Assembly: GCF_000003605.2 (NCBI RefSeq)
Contig: NW_003144127.1
Coordinates: forward strand, 1-20,541
DNA from: Saccoglossus kowalevskii
Lineage: Eukaryota > Hemichordata > Enteropneusta > Harrimaniidae
Direction of reading: 5' to 3'
DNA length: 20,541 nucleotides
How positions within the stretch are numbered: the stretch's first letter is position 1; each line of letters begins with the position of its first letter. This document shows, piece after piece, positions 9,293-20,358 of this stretch. Position numbers and translations under genes: made by a program. The notes beneath the pieces are model-generated. The model did not search any database. It was not told the DNA's origin and saw nothing but the letters and a program-made list of their open reading frames with translations.

Positions 9293-10210
9293 GTGTTTGC
9301 ATGTCTTGCACATCACTGTCAGATTCAGTGTAGTTTCTCAGTAGTGTTTGCATATCTCCCATGTCACTGTCAGATTCAGTGTAGTTTCTCAGTAGTATTC
9401 GCTTCTCTCCCATGTCACTGTCTGGTTCAGTGTAACTTCTCAGTTGTGTTTGCATGTTTCCCATATCACTGTCAGATTCAGTGTAGTTTCTCAGTAGTAT
9501 TCGCTTGTCTCCCATGTCACTGTCAGGTTCAGTGTAACTTCTCAGTAGTGTTTGCATGTCTTGCACATCACTGTCAGATTCAGTGTAGTTTCTCAGTAGT
9601 GTTTGCATGTCTCCCATGTCACTGTCAGGTTCAGTGTAACTTCTCAGTAGTGTTTGCATGTCTCCCATGTCACTGTCAGATTCAGTGTAGTTTCTCAGTA
9701 GTATTCGCTTGTCTCCCATGTCACTGTCTGGTTCAGTGTAACTTCTCAGTTGTGTTTGCATGTTTCCCATATCACTGTCAGATTCAGTGTAGTTTCTCAG
9801 TAGTATTCGCTTGTCTCCCATGTCACTGTCAGGTTCAGTGTAACTTCTCAGTAGTGTTTGCATGTCTTGCACATCACTGTCAGTTTCAGTGTAGTTTCTC
9901 AGTAGTATTCGCTTGTCTCCCATGTCACTGTCAGGTTCAGTGTAACTTCTCAGTAGTGTTTGCATGTCTCCCATGTCACTGTCAGATTCAGTGTAGTTTC
10001 TCAGTAGTATTCGCTTGTCTCCCATGTCACTGTCAGGTTCAGTGTAACTTCTCAGTAGTGTTTGCATGTCTTGCACATCACTGTCAGTTTCAGTGTAGTT
10101 TCGCAGTAGTATTCGCTTGTCTACCATGTCACTGTCAGGTTCAGTGTAACTTCTGAGTTGTGTTTGCATGTCTCCCATGTCACTGTCAGATTCAGTGTAG
10201 TTTCTCAGTA

Positions 10211-10516
10211 GTATTCACTTGTCTCCCATGTCACTGTCAGGTTCACTGTAAATTCTCAGTAGTATTCGCTTGTCTCCCATGTCACTGTCAGGTTCACTGT
10301 AAATTCTCTGTAGTATTCGCTTGTCTCCCATGTCACTGTCAGGTTCACTGTAAATTCTCAGTAGTATTCGCTTGTCTCCCATGTCAATGTAAGATTCAGT
10401 GTAACTTCTCAGTAGTATTCGCATGTCTCCCATGTCAGTGTCAGGTTCAGTGTAACTTCTTAGTTGTGTTTGCATGTCTCCCATTTCACTGTCAGGTTCA
10501 ATGTAACATCTCAGTA
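10211..10516. repeat. TTCACTGTAAA island 7 (6 units)
   Basis: Six-unit form at exactly 306 bp, the second island of copy A. Private changes are ATGTCAGTGTCAGG (10433) and TTCAATGTAACATC (10497). Confidence 0.9.
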
Positions 10517-10618
10517 GTGTTTGCATGTCTTGCACATCACTGTCAGATTCAGTGTAGTTTCTCAGTAGTGATTGCATGTCTCCCATGTCACTGTCAGGTT
10601 CAGTGTAACTTCTCAGTA

Positions 10619-11586
10619 GTGTTTGTATGTCTTGCACGTCACTACCAGGTTTACTGTAACTGTTTAGTAGTCTTCATGTGTCTTGAATATAACTATAAGG
10701 CTCACTGTAATTTAGCAGTAGTATTCGCTCGTCTTCAGCGTCACTGTCAGGTTCACTGTAACTTCGCAGTTGTTTTTCCCTGTCTCCCATGTCACTGTCA
10801 GGTTCACTGTAAATTCTCAGTAGTATTCGCTTTTCTCCCATGTCACTGTCAGGTTCAGTGTAACTTCTCAGTAGTGTTTGCATGTCTTGCACATCACTGT
10901 CAGATTCAGTGTAGTTTCTCAGTAGTGTTTGCATGTCTCCCATGTCATTATCAGGTTCAGTGTAACTTCTCAGTAGTGTTTGCATGTCTTGCACATCACT
11001 GTCAGATTCAGAGTAGTTCTCAGTTGTATTCGCTTGTCTCCCATGTCACTGTCAGGTTCAGTGTAACTTCTAAGTTGTGTTTGCATGTCTCCCACGTCAC
11101 TGTCAGATTTAGTGTAGTTTCTCAGTAGTATTCGCTTGTCTCCCATGTCACTGTCAGGTTCAGTGTAAATTCTCAGTTGTGTTTGCATGTCTCCCATGTC
11201 ACTGTCAGATTCAGTGTAGTTTCTCAGTAGTATTCGCTTGTCTCCCATGTCACTGTCAGGTTCAGTGTAACTTCTCAGTAGTGTTTGCATGTCTTACACA
11301 TCACTGTCAGATTCAGTGTAGTTTTCTCAGTTGTGTTTGCATGTCTCCCATGTCACTGTCAGGTTCAGTGTAACTTCTCAGTAGTGTTTGCATGTCTTGC
11401 ACATCACTGTCAGATTCAGTGTAGTTTCTCAGTAATATTTGCATGTCCCCCATGTCACTGTCAGGTTCAGTGTAACTTCTGAGTAGTGTTTGCATGTCTT
11501 GCACATCACTGTCAGATTCAGTGTAGTTTCTCAGTAGTATTCGCTTGTCTCCCATGTCACTGTCAGGTTAAGTGTAACTTCTCAGT
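10619..11586. repeat. Edge-proximal segment, copy 2 of 3 (internal)
   Basis: This is nearly identical to 119-1086, but it lies in the array interior with ordinary units immediately to its left (10517-10618). The divergent units 10619-10822 therefore cannot be explained by local edge decay. They were carried here by duplication. It shares CACTACCAGG and TGTAAATTCTCAGTTG (around 11165) with the copy at 16794, but not with copy 1. Private changes are GGCTCACTG at 10699 and a 1-nt loss at about 11018. Confidence 0.9.
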
Positions 11587-12046
11587 AGTGTTTGCATGTC
11601 TCCCATGTCACTGTCAGATTCAGTGTAGTTTCTCAGTAGTATTCGCTTGTCTCCCATGTCACTGTCAGGTTCATTGTAACTTCTCAGTTGTGTTTGCATG
11701 TCTCCCATGTCACTGTCAGATTCAGTGTAGTTTCTCAGTAGTATTCGCTTGTCTCCCATGTCACTGTCAGGTTCAGTGTAACTTCTTAGTAGTGTTTGCA
11801 TGTCTTGCACATCACTTTCAGATTCAGTGTAGTTTCTCAGTAGTGTTTGCATGTCTCCCATGTCACTGTCAGGTTCAGTGTAACTTCTCAGTAGTGTTTG
11901 CATGTCTTGCACATCACTGTCAGTTTCAGTGTAGTTTCTCAGTAGTATTCGCTTGTCTCCCATGTCACTGTCAGGTTCAGTGTAACTTCTCAGTTGTGTT
12001 TGCATGTCTCCAATGTCACTCTCAGATTCAGTGTAGTTTCTCAGTA

Positions 12047-12301
12047 GTATTCACTTGTCTCCCATGTCACTGTCAGGTTCACTGTAAATTCGCAGTAGTA
12101 TTCGCTTGTCTCCCATGTCACTGTCAGGTTCACTGTAAATTCTCAGTAGTATTCGCTTGTCTCCCATGTCACTGTCAGATTCACTGTAAATTCTCAGTAG
12201 TATTCGTTTGTCTCCCATGTCACTGTAAGATTCAGTGTTACTTCTCAGTAGTATTTGCATGTCTCCCATGTCACTGTCAAGTTCAGTGTAACTTCTTAGT
12301 T
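12047..12301. repeat. TTCACTGTAAA island 8 (5 units)
   Basis: Three TTCACTGTAAA units (the first closing TTCGCAGTA, the third with CAGATTCACTG), then a CGTTTG unit with CACTGTAAG and GTGTTAC, then a TTTGCATG unit with GTCAAGTTC closing in CTTAGTT. It belongs with islands 1 and 9, not with the six-unit form. Confidence 0.88.
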
Positions 12302-13425
12302 GTGTTTGCATGTCTCCCATGTCACTGTCAGGTTCAGTGTAACTTCTCAGTAGTGTTTGCATGTCTTGCACATCACTGTCAGATTCAGTGTAGTTTCTCA
12401 GTATTATTCGCTTGTCTCCCATGTCACTGTCAGTTTCAGTGTAACTTATCAGTAGTGTTTGCATGTCTCCCATGTCACTGTCAGATTAAGTGTAGTTTCT
12501 CCGTAGTATTCGCTTGTCTCCCATGTCACTGTCAGGTTCAGTGTAACTTCTCAGTTGTGTTTGCATGTCTCCCATGTCACTGTCAGATTCAGTGTAGTTT
12601 CTCAGTAGTATTCGCTTGTCTCCCATGTCACTGTCAGGTTCAGTGTAACTTCTCAGTAGTGTTTGCATGTCTTACACATCACTGTCAGATTCAGTGTAGT
12701 TTCTCAGTTGTGTTTGCATGTCTCCCATGTCACTGTCAGGTTCAGTGTAACTTCTCAGTAGTGTTTGCATGTCTTGCACATCACTGTCAGATTCAGTGTA
12801 TTTTCTCAGTAGTGTTCGATTGTCTCCCATGTCACTGTCAGGTTCAGTGTAACTTCTCAGTAGTGTTTGCATGTCTCCCCATGTCACTGTCAGATTCAGT
12901 GTAGTTTCTCAGTAGTATTCGCTTGTCTCCCATGTCACTGTCAGGTTCAGTGTAACTTCTCAGTAGTGTTTTGCATGTCTCCCATATCACTGTCAGATTC
13001 AGTGTAGTATCTCAGTAGTGTTTGCATGTCTCTCATGTCACTGTCAGATTCAGTGTAACTTCTCAGTAGTGTTTGCATGTCTCCCATGTCACTGTCAGAT
13101 TCAGTGTAGTTTCTCAGTAGTATTCGCTTGTCTCCCATGTCACTGTCAGGTTCAGTGTAACTTCTCAGTAGTGTTTGCATGTCTCACACATCACTGTCAG
13201 ATTCAGTGTAGTTTCTCAGTTGTTTTTGCATGTCTCCCATGTCACTGTCAGGTTCAGTGTAACTTCTCAGTAGTGTTTGCATGTCTTGCACATCACTGTC
13301 AGTTTCAGTGTAGTTTTCAGTAGTATTCGCTTGTCTCCCATGTCACTGTCAGGTTTCATTGTAACTTCTCAGTTGTGTTTGCATGTCTCCCATGTCACTG
13401 TCAGATTCAGTGTAGTTTCTCAGTA

Positions 13426-13680
13426 GTATTCACTTGTCTCCCATGTCACTGTCAGGTTCACTGTAAATTCTCAGTAGTATTCGCTTGTCTCCTATGTCAC
13501 TGTCAGGTTCACTGTAAATTCTCAGTAGTATTCGCTTGTCTCCCATGTCACTGTCAGGTACACTGTAAATTCTAAGTAGTATTCGTTTGTCTCCCATGTC
13601 ACTGTAAGATTCAGTGTAACTTCTCAGTAGTATTCGCTTGTCTCCCATGTCACTGTCAGGTTCAGTGTAACTTCTTAGTT
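13426..13680. repeat. TTCACTGTAAA island 9 (5 units)
   Basis: Same plan as island 8, including CGTTTG with CACTGTAAG (13579). Private changes are CTCCTATG, AGGTACACTG and TTCTAAGTA. It is followed by a GTTTGAATG unit, as is island 1. Confidence 0.88.
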
Positions 13681-15416
13681 GTGTTTGAATGTCTCCCATG
13701 TCACTGTCAGGTTCAGTGTAACTTCTCAGTAGTGTTTGCATGTCTTGCACATCACTGTCAGATTCAGTGTAGTATCTCAGTATTATTCGCTTGTCTCCCA
13801 TGTCACTGTCAGTTTCAGTGTAACTTCGCAGTAGTGTTTGCATGTCTCCAATGTCACTGTCAGATTCAGTGTAGTTTCTCAGTAGTATTCGCTTGTCTCC
13901 CATGTCACTGTCAGGTTCAGTGTAACTTCTCAGTAGTGTTTGCATGTCTTACACATCACTGTCAGATTCAGTGTAGTTTCTCAGTTGTTTTTGCATGTCT
14001 CCCATGTCACTGTCAGGTTCAGTGTAACTTCTCAGTAGTGTTTGCATGTCTTGCACATCACTGTCAGATTCAGTGTAGTTTCTCAGTAGTGTTTGCATGT
14101 CTCCCATGTCACTGTCAGGTTCAGTGTAACTTCTCAGTAGTGTTTGCATGTCTTGCACATCACTGTCAGATTCAATGTAGTTTCTCAGTAGTATTCGCTT
14201 GTCTCCCATGTCACTGTCAGGTTAAGTGTAACTTCTCAGTAGTGTTTGCATGTCTCCCATGTCACTGTCAGATTCAGTGTAGTTTCTCAGTAGTATTCGC
14301 TTGTCTCCCATGTCACTGTCAGGTTCAGTGTAACTTCTCAGTTGTGTTTGCATGTCTCCCATGTCACTGACAGATTCAGTGTAGTTTCTCAGTAGTATTC
14401 GCTTGTCTCCCATGTCACTGTCAGATTCAGTGTAACTTCTCAGTAGTGTTTGCATGTCTTGCACATCACTGTCAGATTCAGTGTAGTTTCTCAGTAGTAT
14501 TTGCGTGTCTCCCATGTCACTGTCAGGTTCAGTGTAACTTCTCAGTAGTGTTTGCATGTCTTGCACATCACTGTCAGATTCAATGTAGTTTCTCAGTAGT
14601 ATTCGCTTGTCTCCCATGTCACTGTCAGGTTAAGTGTAACTTCTCAGTAGTGTTTGCATGTCTCCCATGTCACTGTCAGATTCAGTGTAGTTTCTCAGTA
14701 GTATTCGCTTGTCTCCCATGTCACTGTCAGGTTTCAGTGTAACTTCTCAGTTGTGTTTGCATGTCTCCCATGTCACTGACAGATTTCAGTGTAGTTTCTC
14801 AGTAGTATTCGCTTGTCTCCCATGTCACTGTCAGATTCAGTGTAACTTCTCAGTAGAGTTTGCATGTCTTGCACATCACTTTCAGATTCAGTGTAGTTTC
14901 TCTGTAGTGTTTGCATGTCTCCCATGTCACTGTCAGGTTCAGTGTAACTTCTCAGTAGTGTTTGCATGTCTTGCACATCACTGTCAGATTCAGTGTAGTT
15001 TCTCAGTTGTGTTTGCATGTCTCCCATGTCACTGTCAGGTTCAGTGTAACTTCTCAGTAGTGTTTGCATGTCTTGCACATCACTGTCAGATTCAGTGTAG
15101 TTTCTCAGTTGTGTTTGCATGTCTCCCATGTCACTGTCAGGTTCAGTGTAACTTCTCAGTAGTGTTTGCATGTCTTGCACATCACTGTCAGATTCAGTGT
15201 AGTTTCTCAGTAGTGTTTGCATGTCTCCCATGTCACTGTCAGGTTCAGTGTAATTTCTCAGTAGTGTTTGCATGTCTTGCACATCACTGTCAGTTTCAGT
15301 GTAGTTTCTCAGTAGTATTCGCTTGTCTCCCATGTCACTGTCAGGTTCAGTGTAACTTCTGAGTTGTGTTTGTATGTCTCCCATGTCACTGTCAGATTCA
15401 GTGTAGTTTCTCAGTA

Positions 15417-15722
15417 GTATTCACTTGTCTCCCATGTCACTGTCAGGTTCACTGTAAATTCTCAGTAGCATTCGCTTGTCTCCCATGTCACTGTCAGGTT
15501 CACTGTAAATTCTCTGTAGTATTCGCTTGTCTCCCATGTCACTGTCAGGTTCACTGTAAATTCTCAGTAGTATTCGCTTGTCTCCCATGTCAATGTAAGA
15601 TTCAGTGTAACTTCTCAGTAGTATTCGCATGTCTCCCATGTCACTGTCAGGTTCAGTGTAACTTCTTAGTTGTGTTTGCATGTCTCCCATTTCACTGTCA
15701 GGTTCAGTGTAACATCTCAGTA
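15417..15722. repeat. TTCACTGTAAA island 10 (6 units)
   Basis: Six-unit form, the left island of copy B, homologous to the one at 8986. The private change is CAGTAGCATTCGC at 15463, at the start of the second unit. Confidence 0.9.
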
Positions 15723-16385
15723 GTGTTTGCATGTCTTGCACATCACTGTCAGATTCAGTGTAGTTTCTCAGTAGTATTCGCTTCTCTCCCATGTCACTGT
15801 CTGGTTCAGTGTAACTTCTCAGTTGTGTTTGCATGTTTCCCATATCACTGTCAGATTCAGTGTAGTTTCTCAGTAGTATTCGCTTGTCTCCCATGTCACT
15901 GTCAGGTTCAGTGCAACTTCTCAGTAGTGTTTGCATGTCTTGCACATCACTGTCAGATTCAGTGTAGTTTCTCAGTAATGTTTGCATGTCTCCCATGTCA
16001 CTGTCAGGTTCAGTGTAACTTCTCAGTAGTGTTTGCATGTCTTGCACATCACTGTCAGTTTCAGTGTAGTTTCTCAGTAGTATTCGCTTGTCTCCCATGT
16101 CACTGTCAGGTTCAGTGTAACTTCTCAGTAGTGTTTGCATGTCTCCCATGTCACTGTCAGATTCAGTGTAGTTTCTCAGTAGTATTCGCTTGTCTCCCAT
16201 GTCACTGTCAGGTTCAGTGTAACTTCTCAGTAGTGTTTGCATGTCTTGCACATCACTGTCAGTTTCAGTGTAGTTTCTCAGTAGTATTCGCTTGTCTACC
16301 ATGTCACTGTCAGGTTCAGTGCAACTTCTGAGTTGTGTTTGCATGTCTCCCATGTCACTGTCAGATTCAGTGTAGTTTCTCAGTA

Positions 16386-16691
16386 GTATTCACTTGTCTC
16401 CCATGTCACTGTCAGGTTCACTGTAAATTCTCAGTAGTATTCGCTTGTCTCCCATGTCACTGTCAGGTTCACTGTAAATTCTCTGTAGTATTCGCTTGTC
16501 TCCCATGTCACTGTCAGGTTCACTGTAAATTCTCAGTAGTATTCGCTTGTCTCCCATGTCAATGTAAGATTCAGTGTAACTTCTCAGTAGTATTCGCATG
16601 TCTCCCATGTCACTGTCAGGTTCAGTGTAACTTCTTAGTTGTGTTTGCATGTCTCCCATTTCACTGTCAGGTTCAGTGTAACATCTCAGTA
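16386..16691. repeat. TTCACTGTAAA island 11 (6 units)
   Basis: Six-unit form, the right island of copy B, 6,175 bp from the one at 10211. It shows none of that copy's private changes and is the cleanest example of the island. Confidence 0.9.
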
Positions 16692-16793
16692 GTGTTTGCA
16701 TGTCTTGCACATCACTGTCAGATTCAGTGTAGTTTCTCAGTAGTGTTTGCATGTCTCCCATGTCACTGTCAGGTTCAGTGTAACTTCTCAGTA

Positions 16794-17761
16794 GTGTTTG
16801 TATGTCTTGCACGTCACTACCAGGTTTACTGTAACTGTTTAGTAGTCTTCATGTGTCTTGAATATAACTATAAGGTTCACTGTAATTTAGCAGTAGTATT
16901 CGCTCGTCTTCAGCGTCACTGTCAGGTTCACTGTAACTTCGCAGTTGTTTTTCCCTGTCTCCCATGTCACTGTCAGGTTCACTGTAAATTCTCAGTAGTA
17001 TTCGCTTTTCTCCCATGTCACTGTCAGGTTCAGTGTAACTTTTCAGTAGTGTTTGCATGTCTTGCACATCACTGTCAGATTCAGTGTAGTTTCTCAGTAG
17101 TGTTTGCATGTCTCCCATGTCATTATCAGGTTCAGTGTAACTTCTCAGTAGTGTTTGCATGTCTTGCACATCACTGTCAGATTCAGAGTAGTTTCTCAGT
17201 TGTATTCGCTTGTCTCCCATGTCACTGTCAGGTTCAGTGTAACTTCTCAGTTGTGTTTGCATGTCTCCCACGTCACTGTCAGATTTAGTGTAGTTTCTCA
17301 GTAGTATTCGCTTGTCTCCCATGTCACTGTCAGGTTCAGTGTAAATTCTCAGTTGTGTTTGCATGTCTCCCATGTCACTGTCAGATTCAGTGTAGTTTCT
17401 CAGTAGTATTCGCTTGTCTCCCATGTCACTGTCAGGTTCAGTGTAACTTCTCAGTAGTGTTTGCATGTCTTACACATCACTGTCAGATTCAGTGTAGTTT
17501 CTCAGTTGTGTTTGCATGTCTCCCATGTCACTGTCAGGTTCAGTGTAACTTCTCAGTAGTGTTTGCATGTCTTGCACATCACTGTCAGATTCAGTGTAGT
17601 TTCTCAGTAGTATTTGCATGTCTCCCATGTCACTGTCAGGTTCAGTGTAACTTCTCAGTAGTGTTTGCATGTCTTGCACATCACTTTCAGATTCAGTGTA
17701 GTTTCTCAGTAGTATTCGCTTGTCTCCCATGTCACCGTCAGGTTAAGTGTAACTTCTCAGT
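16794..17761. repeat. Edge-proximal segment, copy 3 of 3 (internal)
   Basis: This is a copy of 10619-11586 at an offset of exactly 6,175 bp, part of the larger repeat 15264-18221. Its divergent units are 16794-16997. It shares derived variants with copy 2 (CACTACCAGG, and AAATTCTCAGTTG at about 17342), so copies 2 and 3 are sisters. A private change is TAACTTTTCAGTAG at about 17036. Confidence 0.9.
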
Positions 17762-18221
17762 AGTGTTTGCATGTCTCCCATGTCACTGTCGGATTCAGTG
17801 TAGTTTCTCAGTAGTATTCGCTTGTCTCCCATGTCACTGTCAGGTTCAGTGTAACTTCTCAGTTGTGTTTGCATGTCTCCCATGTCACTGTCAGATTCAG
17901 TGTAGTTTCTCAGTAGTATTCGCTCTTCTCCCATGTCACTGTCAGGTTCAGTGTAACTTCTCAGTAGTGTTTGCATGTCTTGCACATCACTTTCAGATTC
18001 AGTGTAGTTTCTCTGTAGTGTTTGCATGTCTCCCATGTCACTGTCAGGTTCAGTGTAACTTCTCAGTAGTGTTTGCATGTCTTGCACATCACTGTCAGTT
18101 TCAGTGTAGTTTCTCAGTAGTATTCGCTTGTCTCCCATGTCCCTGTCAGGTTCAGTGTAACTTCTCAGTTGTGTTTGCATGTCTCCCATGTCACTGCCAG
18201 ATTCAGTGTAGTTTCTCAGTA

Positions 18222-18527
18222 GTATTCACTTGTCTCCCATGTCACTGTCAGGTTCACTGTAAATTCTCAGTAGTATTCTCTTGTCTCCCATGTCACTGTC
18301 AGGTTCACTGTAAATTCTCTGTAGTATTCGCTTGTCTCCCATGTCACTGTCAGGTTCACTGTAAATTCTCATTAGTATTCGCTTGTCTCCCATGTCAATG
18401 TAAGATTCAGTGTAACTTCTCAGTAGTATTCGCATGTCTCCCATGTCACTGTCAGGTTCAGTGTAACTTCTTAGTTGTGTTTGCATGTCTCCCATTTCAC
18501 TGTCAGGTTCAGTGTAACATCTCAGTA
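18222..18527. repeat. TTCACTGTAAA island 12 (6 units)
   Basis: Six-unit form with private changes ATTCTCTTG at 18274 and TTCTCATTAG in the third unit. It sits in the position where copy A has the five-unit island at 12047, so the two copies of the 3-kb repeat end here. Confidence 0.9.
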
Positions 18528-18629
18528 GTGTTTGCATGTCTTGCACATCACTGTCAGATTCAGTGTAGTTTCTCAGTAGTGTTTGCATGTCTCCCATGTC
18601 ACTGTCAGGTTAAGTGTAACATCTCAGTA

Positions 18630-18675
18630 GTGTTTGCATGTCTCCCACTGTCAGATTCAGTGTAGTTTCTCAGTA
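18630..18675. repeat. 46-bp deleted unit, copy 3 (distant)
   Basis: Same 5-bp loss and the same left neighbour (TTAAGTGTAACATCTCAG at 18610), but with CAGATTCAG instead of CAGACTCAG and CAGTAG instead of CAGTTG. It lies 13 kb from the other two and links the left and right parts of the array by descent. Confidence 0.88.
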
Positions 18676-19083
18676 GTATTCGCTTGTCTCCCATGTCACT
18701 GTCTGGTTCAGTGTAACTTCTCAGTTGTGTTTGCATGTTTCCCATGTCACTGTCAGATTCAGTGTAGTTTCTCAGTAGTATTCGCTTGTCTCCCATGTCA
18801 CTGTCAGGTTCAGTGTAACTTCTCAGTAGTGTTTGCATGTCTTGCACATCACTGTCAGATTCAGTGTAGTTTCTCAGTAGTGTTTGCATGTCTCCCATGT
18901 CACTGTCAGGTTCAGTGTAACTTCTCAGTAGTGTTTGCATGTCTTGCACATCACTGTCAGTTTCAGTGTAGTTTCTCAGTAGTATTCGCTTGTCTCCCAA
19001 GTCACTGTCAGGTTCAGTGTAACTTCTCAGTTGTGTTTGCATGTCTCCCATGTCACTGTCAGATTCAGTGTAGTTTCTCAGTA

Positions 19084-19389
19084 GTATTCACTTGTCTCCC
19101 ATGTCACTGTCAGGTTCACTGTAAATTCTCAGTAGTATTCGCTTGTCTCCCATGTCACTGTCAGGTTCACTGTAAATTCTCAGTAGTATTCGCTTGTCTC
19201 CCATGTCACTGTCAGATTCAGTGTAACTTCTCAGTAGTATTCGCATGTCTCCCATGTCACTGTCAGGTTCAGTGTAACTTCTCAGTTGTGTTTGCATGTC
19301 TCCCATGTCACTGTTAGATTTAGTGTAACTTCTCAGTAGTATTCGCAAGTCTCCCATGTCACTGATAGGTTCACTGTAAATTCTCAGTA
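19084..19389. repeat. TTCACTGTAAA island 13 (2 units plus an isolated one)
   Basis: Two TTCACTGTAAA units (19084, 19135), three ordinary units, then a lone unit at 19339 with CGCAAGTC, CACTGATAGG and TTCACTGTAAA. The first part resembles island 5. The unit at 19288 carries two rare changes together, TGTTAGATTTAG. Confidence 0.8.
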
Positions 19390-20000
19390 GTATTCGCTTG
19401 TCTCCCATGTCACTGTCAGGTTAAGTGTGACTTCTCAGTAGTGTTTGCATGTCTCCCATGTCACTGTCAGATTTAGTGTAGTTTCTCAGTTGTGTTTGCA
19501 TGTCTCCCATGTCACTGTCAGGTTCAGTGTAACTTCTCAGTAGTGTTTGCATGTCATGCACATCACTGTCAGTTTCAGTGTAGTTTCTCAGTAGTATTCG
19601 CTTGTCTCCCATGTCACTGTCAGGTTCAGTGTAACTTCTGAGTTGTGTTTGTATGTCTCCCATGTCACTGTCAGATTCAGTGTAGTTTCTCAGTAGTATT
19701 CACTTCTCTCCCATGTCACTGTCAGGTTCACTGTAAATTCTCAGTAGTATTCGCTTGTCTCCCATGTCACTGTCAGGTTCACTGTAAATTCTCTGTAGTA
19801 TTCGCTGTCTCCCATGTCACTGTCAGGTTCACTGTAAATTATCAGTAGTATTCGCTTGTCTCCCATGTCAATGTAAGATTCAGTGTAACTTCTCAGTAGT
19901 ATTCGCATGTCTCCCATGTCACTGTCAGGTTCAGTGTAACTTCTTAGTAGTGTTTGCATGTCTCCCATTTCACTGTCAGGTTCAGTGTAACATCTCAGTA
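19390..20000. repeat. Partial third copy of the left part of the 3-kb repeat
   Basis: This matches 8680-9292 at an offset of 10,710 bp (exactly 210 units). Shared marks in order are TTAAGTGTGAC, GATTTAGTG, the GTTTCAG unit, TTCTGAG, TTTGTATG and then the island that starts 19696 (8986 in copy A). Private changes are TGTCATGCACATC (about 19552), CACTTCTCTCC, a 1-nt loss at 19806 and CTTAGTAG instead of CTTAGTTG. Confidence 0.85.
19696..20000. repeat. TTCACTGTAAA island 14 (6 units)
   Basis: Six-unit form opening with TTCACTTCTC. The third unit is 50 bp (a T lost at 19806) and closes TTATCAGTA as in island 3. The fifth unit closes CTTAGTA instead of CTTAGTT. Confidence 0.88.
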
Positions 20001-20358
20001 GTGTTTGCATGTCTTGCACATCACTGTCAGATTCAGTGTAGTTTCTCAGTAGTGTTTTGCATGTCTCCCATGTCACTGTCAGGTTCAGTGTAACTTCTCA
20101 GTAGTGTTTGCATGTCTTGCACATCACTGTCGGATTCAGTGTAGTTTCTCAGTAGTATTCGCTTGTCTCCCATGTCACTGTCAGGTTAAGTGTAACATCT
20201 CAGTAGTGTTTGCATGTCTTGCACATCACTGTCAGATTCAGTGTAGTTTCTCAGTAGTGTTTGCATGTCTCCCATGTCACTGTCAGGTTCAGTGTAACTT
20301 CTCAGTAGTGTTTGCATGTCTTGCACATCACTGTCAGATTCAGTGTAGTTTCTCAGTA

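Larger units (their letters stand above)
8833..12046. repeat. Higher-order repeat of about 3 kb, copy A
   Basis: This 3.2-kb segment matches 15264-18221. In order it contains a TTCTGAG unit and a TTTGTATG unit, a six-unit variant island (8986), dimers with CTGTCTGGTTCAG and TTTCCCATATCAC, a unit with GTCTACCATG (10109), a second six-unit island (10211), the edge-type block (10619) and its dimers up to 12046. Offsets are 6,431 bp on the left and 6,175 bp from about 10,109 onward. The difference of 256 is five units plus a 1-nt insertion at about 9079. The CTGG/CATATC pair occurs twice in this copy (9395 and 9701 units, 306 bp apart) and once in copy B. Confidence 0.9.
15264..18221. repeat. Higher-order repeat of about 3 kb, copy B
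   Basis: This is the partner of 8833-12046 with the same order of landmark units: islands at 15417 and 16386, GTCTACC at 16284 and the edge-type block at 16794. It is five units shorter in the dimer stretch between its two islands (969 bp between island starts, against 1,225 in copy A). It lacks the unit with GCATATCTCC (9344 in copy A) and one round of an internal repeat. Right of 18221 the next island follows a different unit order from copy A's 12047 island, which marks the boundary. Confidence 0.9.

Noticed and set aside
9069-10178. 369-codon open frame on - encoding an acidic SYTEPDSDMGD repeat
   Set aside because: It is the antisense counterpart of the same artefact. The frame is interrupted wherever GGTTAAG or CTTACAC variants occur, and it overlaps the equally long + frames. 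Nothing distinguishes it as real.
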